A stretch of DNA of 64,000 bases from Macrolepiota albuminosa (taxonomy: Eukaryota > Basidiomycota > Agaricomycetes > Agaricales > Agaricaceae): positions 868,001-932,000 of the forward strand of contig JAMWFC010000009.1 of NCBI GenBank assembly GCA_027475525.1, read 5' to 3'. How positions within the stretch are numbered: the stretch's first letter is position 1; each line of letters opens with the position of its first letter. Shown in pieces: positions 1-11,999 of the stretch. Position numbers and translations under genes: made by a program. The notes below the pieces were generated by a model. The model was not told the origin of the DNA and did not search any database. It saw nothing but the letters and a program-made list of their open reading frames with translations.

Positions 1-399
1 CTCTTGCTTGTCAGCAGAGGCAGCAAACACTGATGATTTGTTATCAGAATTGAAGCATGCAATCAGCACACTGTCTGAGAAAACTAAGTCTGCTATATTA
101 GCTTCATCATCAGGTAATTCCAATGACTCAAAGCTACTCCCGTCAACTCCATTGTCAGATGCGTCTTTATCAACAATAGGTTCACTAGTGGTGTAAAATT
201 TGTTGTCCATTGAATGGGCAGGCAGTTTATAAATGCAAGATATACCGATACCACAAATAAAAATAAAAATAAAAATAAAAGACACAATGCATGAGCAGTA
301 TTTACAATAAATTTAAAAATAAAATACTGACACTTCTGGCAAATCGTTGCTTTCTGCAAGAGATATAATGCTATTTCTGTTACAGTGGCTCAAAAAACT

Positions 400-553
400 G
401 TCCCAATGTTTCATACTTTTTGAAAGATGACATTGGCATGAAGGATGGGAAGTACTTAAAATCCTGATTAAATCACGTCCCAATGTTTCATACTTTTTGA
501 AAGATGACATTGGCATGAAGGATGGGAAGTACTTAAAATCCTGATTAAATCAC
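400..553. repeat. 77-bp exact tandem duplication no. 1
   Basis: Positions 400-476 and 477-553 are identical 77-mers inside the left end of the mariner element. Flanking bases differ on both sides, so the match is exactly 77 bp. The partial mariner copy at 20684-21129 has this end only once. It is probably an unmerged contig overlap. Confidence 0.9.
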
Positions 554-686
554 ATAAAATACTATGGCATCGCAGCTACAAAATGAATCTAAGTTTATGT
601 AATCATAATCAAAACTGATGGAGCAATAGCCATTTTAAAATATTCACTCATTGGGACAGTTTTTTGAGCATCTCTAATTTTAGTAT

Positions 687-1782
687 CTAGTACTTTGCAT
701 GTCCTCCATTTGCCTTGATAACTGCTTGAATCCTTCTAGGCATGCTTTCTATTAGTCTTTGGCATACCTCTGGTGGTATTTCATCCCACTCCTTTGCAAC
801 CCTCTTCCATAATTCATGCACACCATAAGGAGGTGTTTCATACTGCTTAAGTTGCTCTTTGAGGTACTCCCAGAGATGTTCAATAGGGTTGAGATCAGGA
901 GATTGGGCTGGCCACCAAAGGACATTAAAGTTGTTGTCCTCAAACCACTTGTCAGCCCTCTTGGAGTTGTGTTTGGAGTCATTGTCCTGTTGAAAGTAGT
1001 AGGCACCCTCCTCCATCTCCAACTTCTCAAAGTTCTCCTTTCCTCCATCATCCAAAATTTCACAGTACTGCTCTGCATTCATGATCCCCACCACCTCCAC
1101 AAGCTTCTCTACCCCATTCCAACCCATACAGCCCCATACCATGAGATTATTTCCTCCTCCATGCTTCACAGTAGATGTAGTTGTTTAGTCTGAAATGTCT
1201 TCTCCTTGTAGCTTCCACACATACTGCTTCCCATCTGACCCAATCCTGTTAATCTTTGTCTCATCTGTCCACAACACCTTTCTTGTAGCTTCCACACATA
1301 CTGCTTCCCATCTGACCCAATCCTGTTAATCTTTGTCTCATCTGTCCACAACACCTTTTTTCAGTCCTCTATAGTCCAGTTCTGATGCTTCTGAGCCCAT
1401 TTAAGCTGTAGTTGTCAATGTTTAGCTTTGAGCATAGGAACTTTTCTCTTGGTAGCAGACCAATACCCCTCCTCCTTCAACACATTCCAGACAGTCTTGG
1501 AAGAGACAGGGTTGGAAATGATGTTGTTGATAAAATTAGTGGCCTGGACAGCTGTATCAAGTCTCCCAGTTGAGATTTGTCGAACAATAGCCTGTTTATC
1601 ACATGGAGTAAGCTTAGCAGGATGGCCTCCAGGATGGTTTTCCTTGTCCATCTCCAACTCTCTACCAATCCTCCCAGTAGTAGACTTCCCTAGACCAGTT
1701 TGAGCTCCAATCTGACCAGAGAATACCCTTGAGCAAGAAGAGAAGCAACAGTAGAGTGTTGTGCAGAAGGAATAGGTTTCAT
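687..1782 (-). pseudogene. Tc1-family DDE transposase, broken
   Basis: This would catalyse cut-and-paste transposition into TA sites. Read on the minus strand it has an N-terminal helix-turn-helix region (GQIGAQTGLGKSTTGRI, about 1680-1730) and then a DDE catalytic core. The visible acidic motifs are WTDETK, FQQDNDSKH and SPDLNPIEHLW, consistent with a DD34E core. The C-terminus is RIQAVIKANGGH and ends at 687. The likely start is the ATG at 1782 (MKPIPSAQHST), which needs a one-base shift near 1727 to join the rest. The 77-bp duplication at 1205-1358 shifts the frame, and an in-frame TAA lies near 1184. Part of the damage may be an assembly artefact, but the TAA and the early shift are independent of it. 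Confidence 0.85.
1205..1358. repeat. 77-bp exact tandem duplication no. 2
   Basis: Positions 1205-1281 and 1282-1358 are identical 77-mers inside the transposase. The inserted copy shifts the reading frame, because 77 is not a multiple of three. It is probably an assembly artefact. Confidence 0.9.
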
Positions 1783-2042
1783 GATAGTGGTTGAAGGTCA
1801 AGATGTGGTTCAACCAGCTTGAACTACTCCCAAATATATCTAAACATGGTCACACAACTTTGTTTATATTCCCACATGCAACTTACTCTTTATTTCTGAG
1901 TAAAATAGGGATAAACCTGAAAAATTAGAGATGCTCAAAAAACTGTCCCAATGAGTGAATATTTCAAAATGGCTATTGCTCCATCAGTTTTGATCTTGAT
2001 TACATAAACCTAGATTTATTCTGTAGCTACAATGCCATAGTA

Positions 2043-2142
2043 NNNNNNNNNNNNNNNNNNNNNNNNNNNNNNNNNNNNNNNNNNNNNNNNNNNNNNNNNN
2101 NNNNNNNNNNNNNNNNNNNNNNNNNNNNNNNNNNNNNNNNNN
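2043..2142. other. Assembly gap of 100 N
   Basis: Exactly 100 undetermined bases, which suggests a fixed-size scaffold placeholder rather than a measured gap. The right end of the mariner element and its flank are lost here. Confidence 0.98.
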
Positions 2143-2639
2143 GCCTCCTCTGGGGGCTCTTGGTTGTTTGTGGGGTGCTCGGCCTCAGACTTGGCAGAGA
2201 TGTCTCCATCACTCCCACTGATGAGCTCCCATTATAGATAACCACGGATAGCGCCAACACAAGCATCTCACATTGGCACACTGGGACCACCAGGAGCGGC
2301 ACGTCTTAGCGCTCCAGGGGCTAATTTTTGCATATTTTTATGTTAATAACTCGCAGCTGGAGCCTCTAATTACTCCAGGACCACTCTTTATGGCACCATC
2401 TATTCTTAGCACTCCTCTTGACACCTTGCCGCACCTTGCCACTCACCCTTCAGGGCCATACACGGACACAGACACTTGGCACCCATGATGCTCTTAGCCG
2501 GTGGCAGTAGGAATGATGAAGTATTTTATGACAGACAGCTTGGAGTTTCACCTTAGCACCTGACGTCGCTTAGCTTCTTGCCGACTCAGACTGACAGCAT
2601 GATTGTGGACTTCTTCACCATATAGTTTAGTTCAGGGCA

Positions 2640-2735
2640 TGTACTTACATATAAATACTTACTTTTTGTTAGTAGTAAAGAATCAATTTGGCAGTAGGGA
2701 TTGTATCCCAACATTTTGGTCACCCTACGCAACAG
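2640..2735 (+). other. Possible LTR 3' edge with primer-binding-like sequence
   Basis: A TATAAAT-like motif lies near 2651. About 60 bp downstream is a TATCCCAACA edge followed at once by TTTTGGTCACC, which resembles the LTR-PBS junctions of fungal Ty3-like elements. No second LTR or target duplication was found, so this rests on pattern only. Confidence 0.3.
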
Positions 2736-2930
2736 ACTACCTTTTTGTTGACCGTGTCGGCAAGGGGACTCTGCTTTAGTTCTCTCTCACCCTTTCTGTC
2801 TGCAATCTCTTAGTGTCTTGCAACTACGGCAAGGCATTTGCGCTTAGATCTGCTAAGCAATCTCGTCATTTTATCATCTCTTTTAGGTGCTAACACTTAG
2901 CGCCTCTTAGTGACCCCTTTACAGTGTCTC

Positions 2931-3062
2931 TTAGCGCCTTTCCTTGGCGACTCTCTCTCGCGCTTCTTAGCGCCTTTTCTTGGCGACTCTCTCTCGCGCT
3001 CCTTAGCGCCTTTCCTTGGCGACTCTTTCCCGCGCCTCTTAGCACCTTTCATTGGTGATTTT
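2931..3062. repeat. 36-bp tandem repeat, about 3.7 copies
   Basis: Units start at 2931, 2967, 3003 and 3039 with the word TTAGCGCC (TTAGCACC in the last), followed by a conserved CTTGGCGACTC block. Copies differ by a few substitutions, and the period is unrelated to the 77-bp artefacts. It looks like a genuine minisatellite. Confidence 0.85.
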
Positions 3063-3397
3063 TAGCATACTCTTGCCGCATTTTTGGGCCTTAAATAAGC
3101 GCCAATCTCCCCTTTTCCTTACCACCAACCTCTTGCCTACTGTGCGTTCTCTGGGACCTGTCCGGGACTCTCTCCCATACTTAGCGCGTCCAAAGCTATA
3201 TTGACTAAGTAGCTGTACTAGTGATAGTGCACCTTAGCACAATTTGGGCGTCATCACCACTTGCGGCTGCAGTATGTGCAGCTCAAAGGTGAATGCAGGG
3301 TATATACCCCTTTCTTGGGGCTTCTGTCTTTGCAGGGCAATTGGTAGCATAGTGGCCTGGCTAGCCGCTGATGATGCCAACTGTGGTTGGGTGTGCT

Positions 3398-3551
3398 GAT
3401 GTATATGCAGTACAACGCCGTCTCCAGTGCCTGGCATGTGGGTTTGTGAGGAGTCTCGGTGTGCTTGAGCAGAGGATGTATATGCAGTACAACGCCGTCT
3501 CCAGTGCCTGGCATGTGGGTTTGTGAGGAGTCTCGGTGTGCTTGAGCAGAG
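3398..3551. repeat. 77-bp exact tandem duplication no. 3
   Basis: Positions 3398-3474 and 3475-3551 are identical, with one extra matching base by chance at the end. They lie in non-coding sequence unrelated to the other 77-bp pairs. Probable assembly artefact. Confidence 0.9.
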
Positions 3552-3983
3552 GTGATAGGGCAATGTGCTAGATGATAGCGCCTCGGGTGCTACCTAGCAA
3601 GTGGTAAGTGTTGTAGTTTAGGAGGAGTTATAGAGAATAAAACAAATAGCGCAGCGTAGTGTGCCCGTAGGTGGCACTGTAAACAACGAAAACGAGATAG
3701 ACAAAGCTAGCGCCAAACTTAGTAACAAAGTCAGGCAATGCTAGCACAATTTGAACGCTAAGTGTAATTGGATGCTCAAGAGGTTACGATTTGTTGTTAT
3801 ATACATGGCAAGTAGCTAGTTTTTATACTATGTGCTATGGTATTTCCAAAATAAGTCCATTTACGGCGCTAGCAATTAGCACCTCTTCTTGTAGTTGTAG
3901 CTAACGGCCACCTGTCAACGGTGACCTGCAGCACATGGGTGACGGTGACCAACAGCAACTCTAAAACTACTTAGAAATGGTAC

Positions 3984-4137
3984 AAGTTTGCTTACTTTCT
4001 GATGTAATTTAATTGGCCATGCCATTTCGGGGTATGGTCAGAGAATCCTCAACAGACGCTAAGTTTGCTTACTTTCTGATGTAATTTAATTGGCCATGCC
4101 ATTTCGGGGTATGGTCAGAGAATCCTCAACAGACGCT
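3984..4137. repeat. 77-bp exact tandem duplication no. 4
   Basis: Positions 3984-4060 and 4061-4137 are identical 77-mers with mismatching flanks on both sides. Probable assembly artefact. Confidence 0.9.
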
Positions 4138-5747
4138 GTGAGCGCTAATCCTGGCGCTAAACATTGTACCATCTTTTGATAGATTTGAATGTTGGGTCTG
4201 CGTGTATCCTGTCTCATCGTCATTGATTCCTTTAGACTTCTGATTGAAGTGCCTCGGTGATTGACAGTGCCAATTGCTAACTCCTTTCAGTATTGATTGG
4301 GGTTTGGTCAGAGTCAACTTCCTGCCGTTGTGCTAGCGCTATGAGTTCTAAGCCTTCTTGGTCTTCAAAATAACTGAGTGGAGTGTGCTGAAGGGCTGAT
4401 ACTGGTGATTAAGATGAATGAATAAGTCTTGCCATAGAGCGCCAGCGCTAGGGCTGCTCTGTACCACAAGCTGGTCACTAGCGTCTCCAGTGTGTCAAGT
4501 ATTGGTTGGCCTATAATATACCTTGATGCGCTCAGTCCAAGTAGAAGCCTATCACCGCATGCAAAATAGGTCCCTGTCTGACCAGATGGGTTGGCCAGCT
4601 TGAATTTCAGCCTTGGTTTAGAATGTTCTCCATCTGGTGCCCACTCTGGTCATGGGCAGCTTTGCCCTCAATTTGCTGCAGGAGTTCTGCATACTACAAA
4701 CCGCATATTGCAGTCACAATCCAAGTTGGCCTTTTTGGCCAGGAAGGTTCTCACATGCTGATCCTGTAAGAGTGCTCCAGCAGGCAGTAGTCACCTGCTT
4801 CCTCCTTTGTGGCCACTACAATGCTCATAATGGTTAGCAGTCTTAAGAGACTGCTCATACCTGATGGTGTACACCACACTCTTTCACATTGTTGACCTCT
4901 GAAGACAGCCCGTCTTCATGTATCAGATAGTGGCACATGTCTGCTGGAATACCATCCAAGAATGTTTTGAGCATCATATACCCATCTGAGTATACTGCCA
5001 TATTCTGGGCATGGTCATTAAGGGTATTGTAGAATCTTTGTACTCCCAACTTCTTGGTGGACTTGGTGGACTGGAAGTCCTGCATGGCATCCTGTAGTGT
5101 CAAAGGGTGCACAAATCGATTGTACAGTCCTATAAGGACTCCTTTGAATATCCACTCATAATGGACCCAGTTGATGTGCAATACTGCTCATCAAAACTAC
5201 CCTATGGCCTCTCTGGCCAAGAACTCAGGCAGAACAAAGATTTGTTCTCGTTCCATATGGTCACTTCCATATAAGCACATGGCAAGGTGGGTGCATACAT
5301 CCATCACCCAGTCCTCCAAGTCACTAAACTTGGACATGCCTACTATCTGCTTTATGCAGCTTCATCTCATCTGATAACCATAAGGTTACCCCCAGGACAT
5401 CATCAACAACTCAATGCAGGCAATTGTGCATGGCTTCACAATGCATCTGGATGGCCTTCTGCTAGCAATCTAGTTGCTAAATCAGCAGCTTGGAGAAGTG
5501 ACTTCCCTCATCTACCCTGTGGCAGACGTTCCAAGCCTCCTTGACTGTGGGCATAATTGCTCTTATTTCAGGGAATTGACCTAGGGTGTCAGGTTCCGCT
5601 GACAATGGGGGCCTCCGGAGGCGAGCAGGTCTTACTAGGTAGACTCAAAGTCTACAGAGAGTCTCCAGGTAATGGAGGATAAATTCTGAAGTTATGGTGG
5701 GATGCAAGAATGCTACGGAGCACTGGAGTTTGTGGGGAGGGATGGAG

Positions 5748-5901
5748 CAGATCCCAGGCTAAGTCCGGAATGCAAGGACAGGGGAAGGCAAAGCCTGTTA
5801 GAGCAAAGGATAACAGAGGATGATCAGATCCCAGGCTAAGTCCGGAATGCAAGGACAGGGGAAGGCAAAGCCTGTTAGAGCAAAGGATAACAGAGGATGA
5901 T
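5748..5901. repeat. 77-bp exact tandem duplication no. 5
   Basis: Positions 5748-5824 and 5825-5901 are identical. They lie inside solo LTR copy A and lengthen it relative to its relatives. Probable assembly artefact. Confidence 0.9.
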
Positions 5902-5960
5902 CAGGAAGAGACTAAGACCGGCAGACTGAGTTGAGTTTGAAATGAGACTGTTAGAAGACC

Positions 5961-6114
5961 AGGAGACTTGAGAGAGTAAGAAGATAGATTGAGTGAATAG
6001 TACAAAGTAGACACAAGAGTGTAGAGATATATGTTTTAGGAGACTTGAGAGAGTAAGAAGATAGATTGAGTGAATAGTACAAAGTAGACACAAGAGTGTA
6101 GAGATATATGTTTT
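5961..6114. repeat. 77-bp exact tandem duplication no. 6
   Basis: Positions 5961-6037 and 6038-6114 are identical. This is the second such pair inside the same solo LTR. Probable assembly artefact. Confidence 0.9.
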
Positions 6115-8076
6115 AGCAATATCAAGACTACTGTAATGGATTGCAGACTACCAGCTATATATCTGCATTGGTTAAGGTCTGGTGCATCTGGGTGAGTTCC
6201 AGGTTGGGTCCCATGTGGTTGGTCCTGTGCGCTGAATTGTCTGGGTATGAGTCCTGTGTGCTGTATTGTCTGGATACAGGTGTGGCGCTGGAGGAACTGG
6301 TTTGGGGCCTGTTGGGGGCTGGTCGACGGGGGGCAGTCGGGGTCCAAGAGGGAAGGGCTAGAGCCCATCAGGGGTTGGTTGTGTCAAAGAGTGGGGGTGA
6401 GTATGGGTGTGGGTCAGCTGGCTGGATGACAAGGGCGGGGTGTTGCTGGTGCAGGTCGTGACATAGGGCATTCATTTTGGCTGTTATCAGAAGCATCACG
6501 TCTGGTGATGCCATCTCAATTGAAGAAGTCTCCCTGATCATGATTGTTGTGCCACCCTGGTTCTGGAGAAGCTTGGTTCTCCTGGCACTGCATTAGAAAT
6601 TGATGATGCATCTTGTCAATGGGCTTAGTGCCCTCAAATACAATGCTCTGATCATCAATAAGGGACTGTCCCTTAGTCCTGAGGTTGCCATTGCACATAC
6701 GTTGATATGTGACTCTGTTACTCAATGTTTCTGCCATTGGCATGCGCAGCATCACAAATGCCTCACTCTCAACCTTAAACGCAGTACTATTGTGTCTATC
6801 TGGGCCCGACATATCTGTCTTAGAGTCTCGGTTACACATGTGTGGGGGCTCCTCATGCCATCCTTGTCCTGCTAGAGTATAGAAGGTACTCTCCAGTTTT
6901 ACTTTGGGCACTTCCTGCACCTGTGCTAGTGCCTCCACTAGCTTGACTCCAACGTCTTGATTATGACATGCCAAGCATTTCTTGGATGTGTGGCTCCAGA
7001 GGGTTGACACCCCTGATTGCCTTGCAGCCTTCCACTGCAAATACATCTGCAGTTCAATGGTGAGAACTCTCACCATCAAATCAGTACTGAAAACATTGGG
7101 CACTTTGTGCCCTTATTGCCTAAGTGCTACTATATGCGCTGAAGCATAGTGCTTGAGTTGCGCTTGGGTGGTGTATTTCATTACCTCTGGGTGTAAATCC
7201 CAGAACATCCACAAGTGCATGGTATACGCGGTTTTCAACTGCTGCTCCTCTGCTCTGGTGTTGTCATCACTAGACAACTCAATCATCTCTTCCAGGAGCT
7301 CTGCCACCTCCAGGACTTCCTCCATTGCTGGTGTGCACGGGAAACAATTTTCTGTGCAGGCTACTTCAGGAATTGCAGCCTCCTCTAGTACCTCCTCTAC
7401 ATGGGCTTCCACTATCCTGATGGGCATTGAGCCCACCTGCCTGGCCCCACTACTCCAGCTCAGGGAAATAGGTCTCCCAGTCTGTACAGATGACTCAGTG
7501 TCTCCTGAAATGTCCTGGGCACCTGTTGACTGCCGGCCTTTGTCAGGGGGCTTTTTGGAAGCTAGCTGGCTGGACTGTCGCAGTCCTCCTGGCAGCTGCA
7601 TAACTGGGGGAGTTAATTCTCCTGGCATCTTGTCTCGTGGCCATTGCTGGCCATCCTGTTGTGAGCTCTCAGCTCTCTGGGCCTCGCTTTCATTCCCAGG
7701 CAGGTCGGTGCTCCAACCTCAGTCTTGAGCCTTGGGTCTTGACTGACCCACATTGGACACTGGCACGTCCTGAGTGTCTGCTGGGTCTCCCTGTAGGTCA
7801 TGGGCATTCCACCCACCATCAGTGGAAACTGCAGAGATGGAATTACTCATTAATCCCCTGTTTGAAGTTTGCATGGTGTGGCTGTGCAAGAAGCTCGAGA
7901 AGCTGATAAAGTTCTGTCAATCTCAGCGACTGACATTGGATGCTAGGCAATAGATCCTAGCTGACAGATTCAAAAAAATGTAACAAAGTTACAGAATTCA
8001 ATGAGAGCTTACAGTTCACACTAGACAGAATCAGACCAGTCTGATCTATTGACTATGTAGAATAAATATAAAAATA

Positions 8077-8203
8077 AGCTGCTTAATAAGCAGCTAGTAA
8101 AACTATTTATAATAATGTAATTAATAATATTATATTATAATAAATATAATATAATATTGACTACTAAAGTAAGTATAAGCTATGTGGCCAGCACCACATA
8201 GCT
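8077..8203. repeat. Pair of AGCT-ended hairpins flanking an AT palindrome
   Basis: A 9-bp stem (AGCTGCTTA/TAAGCAGCT) lies at 8077-8095. A 10-bp stem (AGCTATGTGG/CCACATAGCT, 6-nt loop) lies at 8178-8203. Between them is an almost pure A/T self-complementary stretch. A similar stem (AGCTGCCTTA/TAAGGCAGCT) followed by AT-rich sequence is at 16669-16690. These may mark the ends of one non-autonomous element family. Confidence 0.45.
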
Positions 8204-8984
8204 GACTACGCTACAGAGATGAAGCTCAAAAAAGACTTGATTTTAGCAATAAACCAAAGTCAATGACTCTGAGGACCAGTCAGATGATATGTCTGTGAAT
8301 GAATATTGTAGTGAGAATGCCAAGGAACAATACCACTCAGTATAGCCACCCTTGAATTAATATATATCTCATAATAACTTGCTCGACATAGTAGTTCTAA
8401 TGATTGAGTAAACGTCAATTTTTAAAATACTATGTCCATGTGTTCATGGTCAAGTCCAGTGAAAATCACGTCGAGCAAGAACGAGCCAAATTGTGCCAAA
8501 TAGATTGGGCAAGTGTAGGAGTGTGGTTGTCCAGGATGATTCTGACACCCAAATCTATTTCCACTAGTTCTAACTAGCACTGACTCTCTACACGTGACGT
8601 GTGCAGGAAATCTCACTCTTTTTAACTTTTTCAATATTCAGAATAGCCCTAAACAAGCTACAAAATTCATGCTAAAGGCACAAATTGTAGCTCACTATTT
8701 ATATAATATGGAACAACTATTTTGTGGGAACTATCTGATTAGTAAGGCTGACCAAGGCTGACCAAGAACCTTCCTTTTAGGGTAACAACATAAGAGTTGG
8801 CTCATTTGAGTATAAAGAAATTCCAAGAAAATCACTAAAAAATCAGGAAAAATTCAAGGCTACTGATACACTGATTTGAGTTTTTTTTAAGCTTCATAAA
8901 TGCTTGAAGAAATCTGAAAAATTCAAGAAAAATTCAATTTAGCTTACATTGCAGGAGATGTTAGTGGAAAATGCTCAAATAATT

Positions 8985-9138
8985 CAGAAAAATCACCAGA
9001 AAATCAGGAAAAATTTGAGAGCTACTAATATACTGATTTTTAGTTTTTTTAAGATTTATAACAGAAAAATCACCAGAAAATCAGGAAAAATTTGAGAGCT
9101 ACTAATATACTGATTTTTAGTTTTTTTAAGATTTATAA
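8985..9138. repeat. 77-bp exact tandem duplication no. 7
   Basis: Positions 8985-9061 and 9062-9138 are identical, in AT-rich non-coding DNA. Probable assembly artefact. Confidence 0.88.
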
Positions 9139-10253
9139 ATGCTTAAAAAATCTTTTATACTTTGAGATGTGAGAAAAGCTACTGAGTTGTGGAAGACCAA
9201 GGGGTTGAGGCTGGGATTGAGCATTGAGTTGCAATTACTAAGGCCTTAACCAAATGATAGCTCATAATATAAGGGACAACTTTTGTGGAAATTTGATATG
9301 ATGACTAAATATTTGTCAGCTAAGTCATTAATGACTAAGGCTAACAAATAGTTGTTTTTTTTGTCTCTTTTTTGGTCATTTAGAAAAAGAAAATATATAT
9401 TAATTATTATTTAAATAAAAAAAATGTGTATATCAAATATGCCACCTTTCAGACATATGTGGAAGGGGTCCAGAGTCTGTGGATGTGGCTGAGGCCCAAA
9501 TGTGATTTAGTGAATACCAGTTTTCACATCTTGCATGTTTTCAAACTGAACAGCACCAATTTTTCCATAGTTTCAACATTGTAGTGAGTAAACTACACTA
9601 CAAAGTAAGTGTTGATTGATTGATTGATGTACAAATATTAATAACCATTCTTCTAGCAAAACTTTGAAACTCAATTACAAAGTATGTATTGATTGATTGA
9701 TTGATTGATTAATATTAATAAATGATCAATTTAGCTACAACTTTGAAACTTGATTACAAAGTAAGTATTGACTGATTGAGGGGGCAACTTGTACCTGAAC
9801 CACCAACATGGTCAGAAAAAAGACTCTTGTCTGCAGACAAGTATGTTGCTAAAGGAGACTCCTGCTGAGGCAAAGGAGAACCCCAAGGTATCCACATAGG
9901 GTGGCTGCCATAGCGGCAGCCAACAAGTTGAATTTGGAGTAGAAAACTCCCTCCTGTGGCTAATGACCTACATATAACAACATGTATATGCCACTAGATA
10001 GACTTCCTAGCAATACATATCTCCCCTCCCCATAGTTACACCAGAATAGAAGCAACTGGAACAGAAGAGGACATGCCTCATCTAAACCAATGACAAGTAA
10101 GCCCAGAAACAACACAACTACCAAGCTTTGGGAACTATCAGGTGCCACTGCTTCCCAAAAAAAAAAAAAGAAAAGGGTAGAACAATAAAAGAAAATAAAA
10201 TAAAGACAAAACAAACAGAACACACAGCATAAGCCCCATAGAATACTGACTCT

Positions 10254-11543
10254 ATGGAGAACCCAACAGCCAGTAATCTCTTAAACAGCCCCCATACATA
10301 TGCTGATGCAGTCATGAACTCTCTAGGAAAAAGCAAAGGCCTAGGAGTCCTCTCTACACTAGACATTTGGAGGAACACTGAAAACAATGCCAGAAGGGAG
10401 GACACCCTCATGAATGTCTCAGAGCCTCCTCTCATCCCAGAGACAAACATAGCAAGCACAGAAGAGGAGGAACCAGAGCTATGGTTTGAGATGACACAAA
10501 ATGACATAACAAATGGGAGGGGTTTTAGGAGAACAGCAATGCCAGTAGGAGGCTGGCCAAAAATATACCTTGCTGCCTCCCCAACCTATAATGTAGCAGA
10601 AGAAACAATGAGTGAGTAGGAAGACCTAGAGAAACTGACACTGTGGGCCTACCTATACCATGCCAAATATAAAGCCATGGTGGCAGGAAAAACAAAAACA
10701 GAGGATGCAATCAAAAATATCATAAAAAACCTGATCAACACCCAGAATGATGAATTGATAGCCATTATATTTCCAGAACAAGATCTTTTGCCTGGAAGAA
10801 AAAACCGCTTCTCCCACCCCTATCACTTATGCATTGTTGGTCTCACTCATGCTGAAGCAAAATGCCTCACAAACATTGAGGTTGTATCCTCTACAAATGC
10901 CACAGTCTTCTTTGTACCAAAAAATGTCCCCTGCCAACTCTACATACTGACAATCAAAGGCCTGTGCTACAGCAACACCAAGGGCCAGGGAACTAGTAGA
11001 ACACCTAGCATGGAGGTCTTTCCAAGAGTCACTGGAAATTAGAGCCATAATAAGACAAAAGTGACCGTCTCTAGCGAGGAAGTGGAAGAATGCACTTTCA
11101 ACATCCAGGCCTCTTTCCTTTTCATAAAACAACGTGATGACACCATCAGGTGCTAGAATATCTACTTTGTAGAGGACCCAGGCTACAGCAACACAGACTA
11201 CAAACTGTTATGAAAGAAAATGCGAGCATGCCACTTCAAAACAATAAGCTTTGAAAAGAGGTATGCCATGACAAATGACCAACCACTATGCATAGGCTGT
11301 AAGTCAGCTGATCACAACTCATTCAACTGCTCCTTCTCCAAAGTACTGGTATGGCTAGGCTATAAGCCAGATGGCCCAGGAGATGTTGCAGGCACAAACA
11401 AATTTACAGATGAGGATGTGAACAGTAATGCACATAGGTCTAATGGAGTATATATGAGGCATCAGTTCCAGTCATCCAATAGAGGAAACATGCACAGGAA
11501 CAGAGGCAGAGGTCGAGCATTCAGAGGTCAAGGCAGAATGTAG
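10254..11543 (+). pseudogene. LINE ORF1 (gag-like, CCHC zinc knuckle)
   Basis: ORF1 proteins bind LINE RNA and act as nucleic-acid chaperones. The three open stretches 10254-10619, 10677-11042 and 11220-11543 are in the same frame, separated by in-frame stops rather than shifts. A CX2CX4HX4C knuckle (CIGCKSADHNSFNC) lies near 11301-11342, followed by a basic arginine/glycine tail (RGNMHRNRGRGRAFRG). The start MENPTASNLL at 10254 is a plausible authentic start. The gene is dead. Confidence 0.75.
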
Positions 11544-11999
11544 AATACACCCTGTGCCAGTTACTTTTCTCTATAGAAATGCAACTATAAAATATGCAAG
11601 CTCTGCCAAAAAAATAAGACATAAAGACACCCCAACACCACCCTCAAGACTAAACATCTCAACCCTCCCCTAACAAACATGATGATAAGTGGACAATTGA
11701 TTGAATATACTAACATAGGTGATTATACACAGGTCTACAGCAACAACTCCTTGATGGGAGGAGGGAGAAATAACAAGGCTGCCAGTCATCCTCCTAACAA
11801 TCTCCAACAAGGTGATGGAGGCAGAGGCCCACAGCAGGTACAGGCTACAGAAGCCTGCAGAGAGCCTGCATTGAATGCACAAGAAGCATCCGAACTCCAA
11901 GAATGAAGGACATTCTGAGGCTCTGATGAGCCCACAGAAGCATCCAAAGAATGGCAGAGTGGAAACGAGCTCAGGATCAAAATAAGAAAACATAAACAT

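Larger units (their letters stand above)
383..2042 (-). mobile_element. Tc1/mariner DNA transposon, truncated by a scaffold gap
   Basis: The outer end starts at 383 with CAGTGGCTCAAAAAACTGTC directly after a TA dinucleotide (381-382), the expected Tc1/mariner target. A related motif in opposite orientation lies at about 651-673, so the left end is itself an inverted repeat of roughly 290 bp. The matching inner motif of the other end is at about 1930-1955, and the outer right end is lost in the N run. A second, partial copy of the same family lies at 20684-21129. The element carries a decayed transposase and two 77-bp tandem duplications (400-553 and 1205-1358) that look like assembly artefacts. 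Confidence 0.85.
2143..4854. other. Non-coding, repeat-derived segment
   Basis: No credible gene was seen. The stretch is unusual among its neighbours for keeping many CpG sites, mostly within recurrent AGCGCC/GCGCTAAG words. It contains a 36-bp tandem array, a possible LTR edge near 2714 and two 77-bp duplications. It probably holds decayed LTR-retrotransposon leader and non-coding parts. Confidence 0.5.
5587..6463 (-). mobile_element. Solo LTR, family 1, copy A
   Basis: The ends are TGTCAGGTTCCGCTGA at 5587 and CGTGACA at 6463, giving a TGTCA/TGACA terminal inverted pair. A 5-bp target duplication TAGGG flanks it (5582-5586 and 6464-6468). It sits inside the gag-like relic, so it inserted after that element. 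The 877-bp length includes two 77-bp artefact duplications, so the true length is near 723 bp. Relatives are at 19384-20160 and 21616-22817. Confidence 0.9.
4855..7906 (-). pseudogene. Decayed retrotransposon gag-like reading frame
   Basis: Read on the minus strand, coding-like pieces occur at about 7819-7613, 7628-7113, 7103-6516, 5586-5460 and 5181-4855. The last piece (IGLYNRFVHPLTLQDAMQDF, then a LDGIPADMCHYL block) matches the pattern of capsid-like Gag proteins common in agaricomycete LTR elements; this assignment is from family memory. The 6516-7103 piece is interrupted by a solo LTR at 5587-6463, beyond which the reading resumes (FPEIRAIMPTVKEAW). Several stops and shifts show it is dead. 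No pol domain was found downstream on the minus strand. Confidence 0.6.
7907..10253. other. AT-rich intergenic sequence with dispersed repeats
   Basis: No gene is supported. It holds short hairpins (8077-8203), a dispersed repeat near 8656-9250 that recurs at about 20395-20625 (AGCTACAAAATTCATG, and a GAGGCT-GGATT-AGTT block), and TGAT microsatellites near 9616-9630 and 9688-9712. The last few hundred bases may be the 5' UTR of the LINE that follows. Confidence 0.5.

Noticed and set aside
93..516. Short open stretches on the minus strand at the left edge
   Set aside because: They lie in the mariner terminus and simple AAAAT-type repeat sequence, and translate to low-complexity hydrophobic peptides.
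2931..3062. 36-bp array considered as a CRISPR
   Set aside because: Units are contiguous without unique spacers, and the genome is eukaryotic.
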